A stretch of 64,000 nucleotides of DNA from Prolixibacteraceae bacterium. GTDB taxonomy: Bacteria > Bacteroidota > Bacteroidia > Bacteroidales > Prolixibacteraceae. How positions within the stretch are numbered: the first letter of the stretch is position 1; the number at the start of each line of letters is the position of its first letter. The position numbers and the translations under genes were made by a program. Below the pieces are notes generated by a model. It made no database searches, was not told the origin of the DNA, and saw only the letters and a list, made by a program, of their open reading frames with translations. Below, in pieces: positions 41,619 through 50,397 of the stretch. The stretch spans positions 35,269 to 99,268 of the forward strand of contig DMSQ01000097.1 in the NCBI GenBank assembly GCA_003457135.1, given 5' to 3'.

Positions 41619-42410
41619 ATGTCAGGAAAAAATTTAGCTGGTAAAAATATAGTAATCATTGGAGGCACAACAGGTCTCGGTTTGTCGGCTGCCAAAGCCT
41701 TTGTTGAAAATGGCGCTCATGTCGTGGTTGTTGGAAGGAATGAAGACAGTGCGATTGAGGCAAAAAAACTGTTGGATCAGAATGTGGAAGTGATTTCTGC
41801 TGACGCGGTTCAGACCTCAACAGCCATACATGCCATTCAACATTGTATTGGTAAATTCGGAACTTTCGACGGCCTTTATCATGTGGCAGGTGGAAGCGGA
41901 CGTAAAATGGGTGATGGTCCTTTGCATGCTTTGACATTAGATGGCTGGAACTATACCTTGCAGCTCAATCTTACCACCATGATGCTTTCCAATCAGGCGG
42001 CCATCAATCAGTTTTTAAAACAGGGAACCGGAGGAACGATTTTAAATATGGGATCGGTACTTGGGTTTTCACCTTCTCCGCAGTATTTTGCAACCCATGC
42101 CTATGCTGCAGCTAAATCAGCCATCATCGGATTTAGCAAATCAGTTGCAGCCAGTTATGCCAAAAACAACATTCGCGTCAACGTAATTGCTCCGGCTCTC
42201 GTCGAAACGCCAATGGCACAGCGCGCTGCCGAAGATGAATCCATTTTGTCATTCATCAAAACCAAACAGCCGCTCGACGGTGGCAGAATTGGTCATCCTT
42301 CTGATCTGGATGGACTCGCCGTATATTTCATGAGCGATATGTCGAAATTTACTACCGGTCAGATTGTTGCAGTTGATGGAGGATGGACGGTTAGCGAAGG
42401 CCAGTTTTAA
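41619..42410 (+). CDS. Short-chain dehydrogenase/reductase
   Basis: A 263-residue classical SDR: cofactor motif IIGGTTGLGLSAAKAF (about 13-28), NLTTMMLSNQA, catalytic Ser in LNMGSVLG, YxxxK as YAAAK (about 166-170), and a closing GQIVAVDGGWTV. It starts two bases after the UroD-family stop, so it is translationally tied to it. It is probably a sugar or polyol dehydrogenase of this catabolic route. NAD versus NADP preference is not obvious, although VVVGRNED after strand 2 hints at NADP. Confidence 0.88.
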   Translation: MSGKNLAGKNIVIIGGTTGLGLSAAKAFVENGAHVVVVGRNEDSAIEAKKLLDQNVEVISADAVQTSTAIHAIQHCIGKFGTFDGLYHVAGGSGRKMGDGPLHALTLDGWNYTLQLNLTTMMLSNQAAINQFLKQGTGGTILNMGSVLGFSPSPQYFATHAYAAAKSAIIGFSKSVAASYAKNNIRVNVIAPALVETPMAQRAAEDESILSFIKTKQPLDGGRIGHPSDLDGLAVYFMSDMSKFTTGQIVAVDGGWTVSEGQF

Positions 42411-42434
42411 TAACCAACTTAAACAAATAGAATA

Positions 42435-43322
42435 ATGTCAGAAATAACTATTGGAATTGATTTGGGTGGTACCCGGATAAAAGCAGTTGCCATCAATCAG
42501 TCAGGCGACATACTTCACCAGAATTATCAGCCCACCAACGATGGCGATGATTCTATCTGGAAGAATGCCGTGCTAAACGCTGTTCGGGAAATTCAGGATC
42601 AAATACGGGATCAAAATACAGTCATAGGCATATCAGCGCCAGGTTTGCCAAATTCGCAAAACACGGCCATTGCTTATATGCCGGGTCGTTTACAAGGGCT
42701 TGAGAATTTTATCTGGAGCGATTTTTTAGGATCCAAAACTTTTGTATTAAACGATGCCATTTCGGCGATGATGGCTGAAGCACGGTTTGGCGCCGCGAAA
42801 GGCCGAAAAAATGTGATCATGCTCACTTTGGGGACTGGCGTTGGCGGGGCAATTCTCATCGAAGGGAAACCCTATCAGGGAGCGTTTAACAAAGCCGGGC
42901 ATCTGGGTCATCTGGTTATTGACAGTGAGGGTGAACCCGATGTGATTGGTATTCCGGGAAGTCTGGAAGATGCAATAGGCAATTGCACCATCTTAAAACG
43001 GAGTTCAGGGAAGTACAACTCAACCCTGGAACTTTTACAGGCACATCGCGGCGGAGATCTTTTTGCAAGTGAAGTCTGGCTAAGCTCAGTAAAGAAACTT
43101 GCCATCGGCCTGGCATCGCTAACCAATATTCTTTCTCCTGAAATGATCATTCTTGGAGGCGGAATTACTGAGGCCGGAAGTGATTTGTTTGATCCATTGG
43201 AAAAATTCATGAGCAATTATGAATGGCGGACCGGCGGAAACAGAACGCAGATCGTTAAAGCACAATATGGAGATTTGGCAGGCGCTGTTGGAGTGGCCTG
43301 TTTCGCCCGGGAGATGAAATAG
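42435..43322 (+). CDS. ROK-family sugar kinase (plus arm)
   Basis: A 295-residue kinase: MSEITIGIDLGGTRIKAVAI, then FVLNDAISAMMAEA (catalytic Asp in LND), LTLGTGVGGAILIEGK and MIILGGGITEAGS. As in the minus-arm ROK protein, the C-x-C-G-x2-G-C zinc motif is missing (GHLGHLVIDSEGEPDVIGIP). The two ROK proteins are clearly different paralogues. It sits between the SDR and SIS-domain genes, fitting phosphorylation of a sugar before isomerisation. Confidence 0.85.
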   Translation: MSEITIGIDLGGTRIKAVAINQSGDILHQNYQPTNDGDDSIWKNAVLNAVREIQDQIRDQNTVIGISAPGLPNSQNTAIAYMPGRLQGLENFIWSDFLGSKTFVLNDAISAMMAEARFGAAKGRKNVIMLTLGTGVGGAILIEGKPYQGAFNKAGHLGHLVIDSEGEPDVIGIPGSLEDAIGNCTILKRSSGKYNSTLELLQAHRGGDLFASEVWLSSVKKLAIGLASLTNILSPEMIILGGGITEAGSDLFDPLEKFMSNYEWRTGGNRTQIVKAQYGDLAGAVGVACFAREMK

Positions 43323-43333
43323 CCTCCCCTAAA

Positions 43334-43351
43334 TCCCCTCACAAGAGGGGA
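43334..43351. repeat. Short palindrome in the ROK-SIS spacer
   Basis: CCCCTC, loop ACAA, GAGGGG lies in the 110-base spacer, with GCCTCCCCTAAAT before it. The sequence type recurs inside the cobalamin riboswitch and the MITE. It could reduce expression of the downstream three genes. Confidence 0.55.
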
Positions 43352-43432
43352 CTTAACGCAACCCCAATCAATTCATTGCGATTAAGCCGAGTTCTTACAA
43401 GCTGTATCATTTATTGATAATACATTAAAAAC

Positions 43433-44239
43433 ATGAACATTACAGAAGCATATTTAGAGAAGTGTATCGGAATAATTGAAACGGTAAAATCACAACAAGA
43501 CCAGATCAGGCAGGCTGCAAAACTGTTTGCCGAAACCATCCTTTCTGGTAGAATGGTACATGTTTTTGGGAGTGGCCACAGCCGGATTATGGTTGAAGAA
43601 ATGTGGCCACGCTATGGTTCTTTTCCAGGTTTTAATCCGATAGTCGAACTCTCGCTTACCTTTCACAACCTGGTAGTTGGGGCGAACGGTCAGCGACAGG
43701 CCATGTTTCTTGAGAATGTGAGTGGATTTGCCGATCGTATTTTACGCAATTTCGATCTGAAGGAAATTGACACAGCCCTGATCATTTCTTCAAGCGGATG
43801 CAATGTGGTCCCCATTGAAATGGCTGAAATCTTTCAGCGTAATAAAATTAAAGTGGTTTCCATCATTTCGGTGAAGCATTCCGAAAAATCGTTCAGCAAA
43901 AGGAGCGACGGAAAGAAACTTGGAGATTTTTCCGATTTGATTCTTGATACCGGTGCACCTGCAGGTGATGCAATGATTTATGTGCCCGGATTGGATACTC
44001 CGGTTGCGCCGGGCTCAACTGTTGGGGGTATCATGTTGATCAATTGCATAAAAGCAGAACTTGCTGCCCTGCTCACTGACGCCGGACAAGCGCCAAATGT
44101 ATTGAGCAGCGCTATTGTGGTAGGCGAAGAGCGGGCAGTGAGCTTGTTCGAAGGTGCCTATGATGAACATGCGCACCGTTTGGCAAAATTGTTTGAAAAA
44201 GTGGGAATTCCTGAAATCAAAAATGACGACAATCTTTAA
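43433..44239 (+). CDS. SIS-domain sugar isomerase-like protein (UPF0309 type)
   Basis: A 268-residue protein with a phosphosugar-binding SIS fold: MVHVFGSGHSRIMVEEMWPR (about 41-60), ALIISSSGCNVVPIEMAEIF (about 117-136) and VVSIISVKHSEKS. The long C-terminal half with DTGAPAGDAMIYVPGLDTPV and GSTVGGIMLINCI is diagnostic of the UPF0309 group. It probably binds or isomerises the sugar phosphate made by the ROK kinase. Its end overlaps the next gene's start by 17 bases. Confidence 0.82.
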   Translation: MNITEAYLEKCIGIIETVKSQQDQIRQAAKLFAETILSGRMVHVFGSGHSRIMVEEMWPRYGSFPGFNPIVELSLTFHNLVVGANGQRQAMFLENVSGFADRILRNFDLKEIDTALIISSSGCNVVPIEMAEIFQRNKIKVVSIISVKHSEKSFSKRSDGKKLGDFSDLILDTGAPAGDAMIYVPGLDTPVAPGSTVGGIMLINCIKAELAALLTDAGQAPNVLSSAIVVGEERAVSLFEGAYDEHAHRLAKLFEKVGIPEIKNDDNL

Positions 44240-45593
44240 TCCGAAAGGAATTCCATTACTTGCCGAAACTGATGTATTGGTCATTGGGGCAGGTTCTGCA
44301 GGTTGTATCGCCGCGATTGCAGCAGCGGGACAAAACCAATTTTCGGTGATGCTGGTCGAAAGATATGGCTTTCCGGGCGGCACTTCCACGCAAATGCTTG
44401 ACACATTTTATGGATTTTTCACTCCCGGGACGAATCCCAGGAAAATTGTTGGTGGCCTGCCCGATAGAGTAGTGAACGAACTGGATAAAACCAATGATAT
44501 TTTTCTGCGCCCAAATACATACGGAGCAGGAACAGGAGTTAATTACAATCCTGAACGTTTGAAACTGGTATGGGATCAGTTGATTACTGAAGCCGGGATT
44601 AATTATCTGTTGCATACTTCGCTGGTTGATGTTATTCAGGAAGAACCTGAACGGATCAGTTGCATTTTCTGGAATAAATCAGGCTTCAGAAAAGTGATTG
44701 CCCGAAGGGTGATTGATGCCAGCGGTGATGCAGATTTCTGCGCCCTGGCCGGACATCCTTTTGAACTTGCCGGAGAAAACGAACCGGCACAAAGCTTGAC
44801 AACGACTTTCAGAATGTGCAATGTCTATCAGGAGAAATTCGAGAAGGCCGGGGGCAATAAGATGATGAAAGAGCGAATGGCTGAAGCTTTCGAAAACAAA
44901 ACGCATTTATTGCCCCGAAAAGAAGGTTCTGCTCACGAAATGTGCCAGTCGGGTTGTATCTCGACAGTTGCCGTAAAAGTTTCGGATTTGAGCGCCCTGA
45001 AAATGGATGAACTGACAAAAGCCGAAATTGAAGGAAGAAAGCAGTCATTCGAGTACGAGCGGTTTTTCAGGGATAAAGTTCCGGGATACGAAGCATCAAA
45101 AATCATCGGTTTATCCAATCAGATTGGCGTTCGTGAAACCCGACGGGTTTATGGCGAACACAGGCTAACCAAAGAAGAATGTTTATCAGGACAAATACCC
45201 GAAACATCAGTTTTGCTTTGTGGAGCCCCGATCGAAGATCACCGCAAAGGCAAAGATGGTCAGGATGAAACCTATTGGGAATATATTCCCGGAAGTGGAA
45301 TTTACGGAGTACCTTATGGAACAATCGTTCCCGCAGGAAGCAAAAACACATGGGTGGTTGGCCGCTGTTTTTCGGCCACACACGATGCACATGCTTCGTG
45401 CCGTTCGATGGCACAGACCATGAGTATGGGACAAGCAGCCGGACTTGCAGCTATTCAGTCGTTGAAAAACGATTGTGATGCAAAAAATATCAACATCGCA
45501 ATGCTTCGGGATGATATACTGAAACTGGGGCAGATTTTGGAAGTTCCGGAGCGGGAAGCAGATACATCCCGAAACGGATGGAAAAATAATTAA
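44223..45593 (+). CDS. FAD-dependent oxidoreductase (PF12831 type)
   Basis: I start at 44223 (MTTIFNPKGIPLLAETDVLV), inside the SIS gene's end, since this places VLVIGAGSAGCIAAIAAAGQ (FAD motif) at about residues 19-38. A start at 44154 would be a frame-shifted reading of the SIS gene. The 456-residue protein has RRVIDASGDADFCALAGHPF and a late VVGRCFSATHDAHASCRSMA, TMSMGQAAGLAA. Such proteins are frequent in sugar-utilisation operons but rarely assigned; oxidation of a sugar or cyclitol hydroxyl is likely. Confidence 0.85.
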   Translation: MTTIFNPKGIPLLAETDVLVIGAGSAGCIAAIAAAGQNQFSVMLVERYGFPGGTSTQMLDTFYGFFTPGTNPRKIVGGLPDRVVNELDKTNDIFLRPNTYGAGTGVNYNPERLKLVWDQLITEAGINYLLHTSLVDVIQEEPERISCIFWNKSGFRKVIARRVIDASGDADFCALAGHPFELAGENEPAQSLTTTFRMCNVYQEKFEKAGGNKMMKERMAEAFENKTHLLPRKEGSAHEMCQSGCISTVAVKVSDLSALKMDELTKAEIEGRKQSFEYERFFRDKVPGYEASKIIGLSNQIGVRETRRVYGEHRLTKEECLSGQIPETSVLLCGAPIEDHRKGKDGQDETYWEYIPGSGIYGVPYGTIVPAGSKNTWVVGRCFSATHDAHASCRSMAQTMSMGQAAGLAAIQSLKNDCDAKNINIAMLRDDILKLGQILEVPEREADTSRNGWKNN

Positions 45594-45611
45594 TCAGAAA
45601 TATTCCCTGAT

Positions 45612-46571
45612 ATGTCATTTGTAAGAACAGTACTGGGCGATATTCAACCCGAACAAATGGGGCTGACGTATTCACACGAACACATTATTATTGAAGAGAG
45701 TTTTCCAACTCTGGCTAATCCTGAATTTGTATTAAACGACACCGAACGGATTGCTGCCGAACTCCGAGAAGTCTATGAAAACGGTGGACGGACAATGGTT
45801 GATACCATGCCTGCTGCCTGTGGCAGAAATATTCTTAAACTGGCTGAAGTTTCCCGGAAATCCAACATCAACATTATTGCACCCACCGGTATTCACCTCG
45901 AAATCTATTACCCACCCAATCATTGGCGATTTCATCTTTCGGCCAATGAATTGACAGAACTTTTCATTGCTGACATTGTGCAAGGTGTTGATGAATATGA
46001 TTATTGCAGTCCGGTTGTGAAGCGAACACCGCACAAGGCCGGAATGATTAAACTTGCAACAGGAGATGATAAAATTACCGATCATCAGCGCAAAATTTTT
46101 GAGGCAGTGGTGAATGCTCATCTCGAAACCGGAGTTCCGATTCTCACCCATACCAATGGCGGAAAACTAGCCATTGATCAGGTTGAATTATTCCTGAAAC
46201 TGGGAGCTGATCCAAATCACATTGTGATTTCGCATGTTGACAAGTGCAAAGACCTCAGCTATCACAAAGACCTGATGCAAACCGGAGTTTACGTGGAATA
46301 CGACAGTCATTTCCGGTGGAAGACTCCCGATGAAAACTGGACCATGACGCTACTTGAGCATCTACTTCCTGATTTTGCTGATCAGATTGTGATTGGAATG
46401 GACATGGCTAAGCACAGTTACTGGAAATCGTATGGAGGAAAGCCCGGACTTACCTATTTACTCAAAGAATTCAGGCAGGAGCTTGATAAACGAAATCTGG
46501 AAGGATATTTTGAAAAAATGTTCATTGCGAATCCTCAAAAGTTGTATTCCTTTAAAGAGTTGCTGAAATAA
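45612..46571 (+). CDS. Phosphotriesterase-family lactonase (COG1735)
   Basis: A 319-residue amidohydrolase-fold protein: metal ligands HEH (His22, His24), the likely carboxylated lysine in AGMIKLATG (about 146), PILTHTNGG, ISHVDKCKDL, and a final Asp in IGMDMAK. Characterised relatives from sugar loci hydrolyse sugar-phosphate lactones rather than organophosphates. In this operon a lactonase would follow the FAD oxidoreductase or SDR, opening an oxidised sugar lactone. It is the last gene of the plus arm. Confidence 0.87.
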   Translation: MSFVRTVLGDIQPEQMGLTYSHEHIIIEESFPTLANPEFVLNDTERIAAELREVYENGGRTMVDTMPAACGRNILKLAEVSRKSNINIIAPTGIHLEIYYPPNHWRFHLSANELTELFIADIVQGVDEYDYCSPVVKRTPHKAGMIKLATGDDKITDHQRKIFEAVVNAHLETGVPILTHTNGGKLAIDQVELFLKLGADPNHIVISHVDKCKDLSYHKDLMQTGVYVEYDSHFRWKTPDENWTMTLLEHLLPDFADQIVIGMDMAKHSYWKSYGGKPGLTYLLKEFRQELDKRNLEGYFEKMFIANPQKLYSFKELLK

Positions 46572-46702
46572 GTTGGGCCGTTAAATTTAGTCTTTTCGAT
46601 TCCGCTATTCAGTCAACTCCAATTTGATACTTTCAAAATGCGTAACATTCTAAAATCAAGCCTAATGGCAAACAAATTTGCGTAATCATTCTTATTTCCA
46701 TT

Positions 46703-46795
46703 CTTTTTGGGTCGTGATCCAAAAGGCAGATGTTCATTCAGGATGCCGAAAGATTGGCCGATTATCAGCCTGAATTTTTACCTAAAAAAATCGCC
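46703..46795 (+). pseudogene. Degenerate partial copy of the transglutaminase gene 5' end
   Basis: This stretch reads ...QMFIQDAERLADYQPEFLPKK. It matches the lipoprotein start of the gene at 47294 (QMLIQDAERLSD near residue 21) joined directly to that gene's ADYSPEFFLKN (about residues 81-91). About 60 internal codons are missing. At DNA level, GATCCAAAAGGCAGATGTTC parallels TGTTCCAAAAAGCAGATGCTC. There is no functional signal peptide or downstream frame. It is a remnant of a tandem duplication with a deletion, about 590 bases upstream of the intact gene. The remaining spacer (46572-46702, 46796-46873) shows nothing else. Confidence 0.72.
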
Positions 46796-46873
46796 ACATT
46801 TGCGAACCTAAAACATTTGAGATTTGAAGTCTGTAGTTTAAATTGTAAATTCGTACACTAAATCCCTAAAAAG

Positions 46874-47194
46874 ATGTCTCAAATTGATGTTATAAATATT
46901 GTACGGGCTTACCTTGAAATCCTGAAACAGGCCGGAATAAAAGTTGACAAAGCTTTTCTCTACGGAAGTTTTGCCCGGAATGAAGCCACTGAGGACAGCG
47001 ACATTGATTTGATGCTGGTTTCATCTATTTTTGATACCGATGATGATTATGTGCTAGCCAAACCATGGCTGTATTCAGCGAAAGTTGACCCACGCATCGA
47101 GCCAATTTCAATTGGCCTTCAACGCTTTAACACTGATGACACTTCTCCCATCATTGAATTGGTAAGGCAAACCGGAATTGAAATTCAGGCGTAA
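46874..47194 (+). CDS. MNT-type nucleotidyltransferase domain protein
   Basis: A 106-residue protein with the minimal nucleotidyltransferase motif GSFARNEATEDSDIDL (31-46), Asp43 and Asp45 as metal ligands. The C-terminal part DTSPIIELVRQTGIEIQA is typical of short MNT proteins. MNT proteins often pair with HEPN RNases as toxin-antitoxin systems, where MNT adenylylates the toxin. No HEPN gene is adjacent here, so it is solo or an orphan antitoxin. It lies between a gene remnant and the transglutaminase gene, a region of past rearrangement. Confidence 0.82.
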   Translation: MSQIDVINIVRAYLEILKQAGIKVDKAFLYGSFARNEATEDSDIDLMLVSSIFDTDDDYVLAKPWLYSAKVDPRIEPISIGLQRFNTDDTSPIIELVRQTGIEIQA

Positions 47195-47293
47195 CAGTTT
47201 TTATATGTCTATGCACCAAAAATAGCCATAGCCCACAAAAACAATTCTTGATATAGTTCTCATTTAAAGAGACAGCGATAAGAACCTAAGAAC

Positions 47294-49993
47294 ATGACCA
47301 ATAAACTATTCATCTTTTTTTTCATCACCTTCGCGATATGCTCGTGTTCCAAAAAGCAGATGCTCATTCAGGATGCAGAAAGGTTGTCCGATATCCGGAA
47401 CATGTTATCCGTTCAAAAAGAACTGACTTCGAAAAGTCTCCTTCCGATCTGGGATGTTTTTAATAAGAAACTTTCCCTGGATGAAAAGCAGGCCATGGAG
47501 TTTGTTTATGCCTATATGCCACTGAGCGATCTGGCCGATTATTCCCCCGAATTTTTCCTAAAAAATGTGCAATACAGCCTGAAAGCCCGTCAGGAAATGG
47601 CTTGGGGAAAAAATATTCCGGAAGAAGAATTCCTGCATTTTGTATTGCCCTTGCGTGTGAACAACGAAAACCTGGATAATTTCCGCGAAGTGATGTATGA
47701 AGAAATCACGCAACGCATCAAAGGATTGAGCATGAAGGATGCTGCACTCGAAATAAACCACTGGTGTCACGAAAAAGTAAATTACCGCGGAACCGACTCA
47801 CGGACAAGCGCACCGCTTAGTACCGTGAAAAAGACTTTTGGACGTTGTGGCGAAGAATCAACTTTTACCGTTTCAGCCATGCGTACTGCCGGAATTCCTG
47901 CACGTCAGGTTTATACGCCACGCTGGGCGCATTCCGACGATAACCATGCCTGGGTGGAAGTGTGGATCGATGGCAAATGGAACTATCTCGGCGCCTGTGA
48001 GCCCGATGTTGATTTGAACATGGGTTGGTTCAGCGAACCATCGAAACGCGTTATGTTGGTTCATACAAGAGCCTACGGAAGATATTTTGGAACCGACGAA
48101 GTACTCACTCCTGAAGAAAGGTTTTCAGAATTGAACCTCACCTCGAATTACGCAACAACAAAACAGATCACCATTTCGGTTCGAAAAGCCGACGGAACTC
48201 CTGCAGACAGCGCCAAGGTTGAATTTCAGTTGTATAACTATGCTGAATATTACCCGATTGCTACCGGATTTACCAATGCTGAAGGTTTTACCAGCCTGAA
48301 TACCGGCATGGGCGACCTCGTGATTTGGGTAGCCAAAGACGGGAAATTCGCTTACCAAAAGCTTTCTGTTCCTGAAAAAGATACACTCCAACTAATTTTG
48401 AACCAAAGCAGTCCGGCCAATTCCGCAGAGTTATTCGATCTGGTGCCGCCGCATACGGTAAAAGTGGAAAGTACGGTAACTCCGGAAGCAAAAAAAGCCA
48501 ACGACCTCCGTTTGGCTAAAGAAGATTCCATCCGGAATGCAACAATGAAAACCTTCAAAGATTCTGCCTGGATTGCTGAATTTGCTGCTAAAACCAAACT
48601 TCCGGCGGATACTATTGCCCGCTTGATCAAACTGAGTTATGGCAACTGGGATCAGATTTCTGCCTATCTCGAAAAGAACGCTTCAAATTACCGCAGCACC
48701 GTGCTTGAACTGGCCATTCAGTTGGCTGACAAAGACTACAGCGATGCGCCAGAATCGATATTGACCGATCATCTCGTGCAAACAGCACAATCGGTATTAC
48801 AAAAGCTGGTTCCTTCCAAAGAACTTTTCACCAAATACATTCTTTCTCCGCGCATTGCGCTCGAAAATCTTAGTTCCTGGCGCAGTTTTCTGGCCAAATC
48901 ATTTAGTCCGGAAATGGCAGTTTCTGCCCGCAACGACATTTTGGTTCTTACCAACTGGATACGCGAAAACATCCGAATCAATACCGATGCCAATAAACAT
49001 TCGCGTGCACCGCTTTCCCCAATCGGGGTTTATAACCTGCGTGTGGCTGATCCGCTTTCGCGCGACATTTTCTTCGTGGCTGCATGCCGCACTTTTGGAA
49101 TTCCTGCACGTCTGAACCCCGAAACCCAAATTCCGGAGTACAACAAAAACGGCGAATGGTTCCGTGCGGGTTTTGATACTGAAGCAGTGAGCCAACCCGA
49201 AAAAGGAATGCTCAAACTGACCGAAAAGAACAATCCGGTGACTCCGCAATATTACCTGCATTACACCATTGGCTTCCTGAAAGACGGTTTTTACCGCACC
49301 CTCGAATTCCCGGAAGGTGGAAGTCTGACCAACACAGCGAAACCTCTTGAACTGGAAGTTGGGCTATATGCCTTGATTACCGGTAACCGTTTGCAGGATG
49401 GCTCGGTATTGAGCAGCATGACCTTCTTCTCTATCGAAAAAGACAAGCTGACAACCGTTCCGGTGGAACTGCGCAAACAGTCAGGAGAGTTGAAGCCCTC
49501 CGGAAAACTAAATTTTGATGCTCTGAACCTGCAAAAAACAAGTGACGGGAAAGTAGTGAGGTTATCGGCGCTGGTTGCCGGCAAGTTTTCGGTGCTGGTG
49601 GTACTCGATCCGGATAAAGAACCTTCGAAACATATCCTGAACGATTTGGGCCCGTATGTTGATCATTTCAACCAATGGGGCGGACAGTTCGTGTTTGCGA
49701 TACCCGCCGAAAAAGCCGGACAGGCCGGAGTGCTGAAAACCTACCAGCTCCCTGCTAAAATGGAAAGTGGAATCGATTCGAATGACCAAATCCTGAATGC
49801 CATTTCATCTGTTTATGGCTCCGGACTCAAAGACAAACTGCCGCTGGCGCTGTTTTGCGATGCAGCCGGAAATGTTTACCTTTTCTCATCAGGTTACAAA
49901 ATTGGCATAGGCGAACAACTCCTGAAAGTCATCTCGGCTGTTGAATCAAACCCGAAAATGGTGGCGGCGAAAGCTTCATGCAGCAAGCCATAG
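47294..49993 (+). CDS. Large lipoprotein with transglutaminase-like domain
   Basis: An 899-residue exported protein with lipoprotein signal (MTNKLFIFFFITFAICSC, Cys18). The transglutaminase core has Cys185 in FGRCGEESTF, His218 in NHAWVEVW and Asp238 in ACEPDVDL, a complete papain-like triad. ITISVRKADGTPADSAKVEF (about 295-314) begins an Ig-like beta-sandwich. A second transglutaminase-like region near 540-600 (NWIRENIRINTD, SPIGVYNLRVADPLSRDIFF, ACRTFGIPARLNPE) appears to be a degenerate repeat lacking a clear triad. It may be a periplasmic peptidase or peptide-crosslinking enzyme. Substrate unknown. Confidence 0.87.
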   Translation: MTNKLFIFFFITFAICSCSKKQMLIQDAERLSDIRNMLSVQKELTSKSLLPIWDVFNKKLSLDEKQAMEFVYAYMPLSDLADYSPEFFLKNVQYSLKARQEMAWGKNIPEEEFLHFVLPLRVNNENLDNFREVMYEEITQRIKGLSMKDAALEINHWCHEKVNYRGTDSRTSAPLSTVKKTFGRCGEESTFTVSAMRTAGIPARQVYTPRWAHSDDNHAWVEVWIDGKWNYLGACEPDVDLNMGWFSEPSKRVMLVHTRAYGRYFGTDEVLTPEERFSELNLTSNYATTKQITISVRKADGTPADSAKVEFQLYNYAEYYPIATGFTNAEGFTSLNTGMGDLVIWVAKDGKFAYQKLSVPEKDTLQLILNQSSPANSAELFDLVPPHTVKVESTVTPEAKKANDLRLAKEDSIRNATMKTFKDSAWIAEFAAKTKLPADTIARLIKLSYGNWDQISAYLEKNASNYRSTVLELAIQLADKDYSDAPESILTDHLVQTAQSVLQKLVPSKELFTKYILSPRIALENLSSWRSFLAKSFSPEMAVSARNDILVLTNWIRENIRINTDANKHSRAPLSPIGVYNLRVADPLSRDIFFVAACRTFGIPARLNPETQIPEYNKNGEWFRAGFDTEAVSQPEKGMLKLTEKNNPVTPQYYLHYTIGFLKDGFYRTLEFPEGGSLTNTAKPLELEVGLYALITGNRLQDGSVLSSMTFFSIEKDKLTTVPVELRKQSGELKPSGKLNFDALNLQKTSDGKVVRLSALVAGKFSVLVVLDPDKEPSKHILNDLGPYVDHFNQWGGQFVFAIPAEKAGQAGVLKTYQLPAKMESGIDSNDQILNAISSVYGSGLKDKLPLALFCDAAGNVYLFSSGYKIGIGEQLLKVISAVESNPKMVAAKASCSKP

Positions 49994-50023
49994 GTTTTAT
50001 GAGAATATAATTGCATAGAAAGA

Positions 50024-50054
50024 CTGACGGGGTGACTTGGAGTCACCCCGTCAG
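50024..50054. repeat. Perfect 14-bp palindrome after the transglutaminase gene
   Basis: CTGACGGGGTGACT, loop TGG, AGTCACCCCGTCAG. A very stable hairpin without a T run. A decayed copy lies at 50767-50796. Confidence 0.85.
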
Positions 50055-50071
50055 TAACTGCACAGTTATTG

Positions 50072-50107
50072 AAAAGCCGTCTCAAAAGGAATTGGGACGG
50101 CTTTTTG
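50072..50107 (+). terminator. Rho-independent terminator (bidirectional)
   Basis: AAAAGCCGTC and GACGGCTTTT pair across a 14-base loop, followed by a T run and preceded by an A run, so it could serve the transglutaminase gene and, in reverse, the toxin-antitoxin operon. A partly decayed copy occurs at 50813-50846. Confidence 0.8.
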
Positions 50108-50140
50108 TTTGGTGTTAAAAATGAGATAATACGATTCTGT

Positions 50141-50395
50141 TTAGTAATGATATCTGCATTGCGCTATAAACAAGACATTTTCTTCAATGCGATAGACTAA
50201 GCGGTGTTCGGAATTGATTCGTCTGGACCAAAATCCCATTAGATTTTGCTTTAATTGTTCTGGATTTCCGGAGCCGGTATATGGGGTTCGTTGACATTCC
50301 CTGATCAGGGAATGGATTTTATGCATGATTTTCTTGTCTGTTTCAATCCAGTATAAATAATCATCCCAGGCAGTTTTGTCCCAATAAATATCCAT
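50141..50395 (-). CDS. yoeB: YoeB-family mRNA interferase toxin
   Basis: An 84-residue RelE-superfamily toxin: WDDYLYWIETDKKIMHKIH, IRECQRTPYTGSGNPEQLK, GFWSRRINSEHRLVYRI and the closing CRYHY. All YoeB active-site positions are kept at equal numbering to E. coli: Glu46, Arg65, His83 and Tyr84. YoeB cleaves mRNA on the ribosome when the antitoxin is degraded. The gene follows its antitoxin by two bases. The module is flanked by duplicated hairpin-terminator blocks. Confidence 0.94.
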   Translation of the reverse strand: MDIYWDKTAWDDYLYWIETDKKIMHKIHSLIRECQRTPYTGSGNPEQLKQNLMGFWSRRINSEHRLVYRIEENVLFIAQCRYHY

Positions 50396-50397
50396 AT

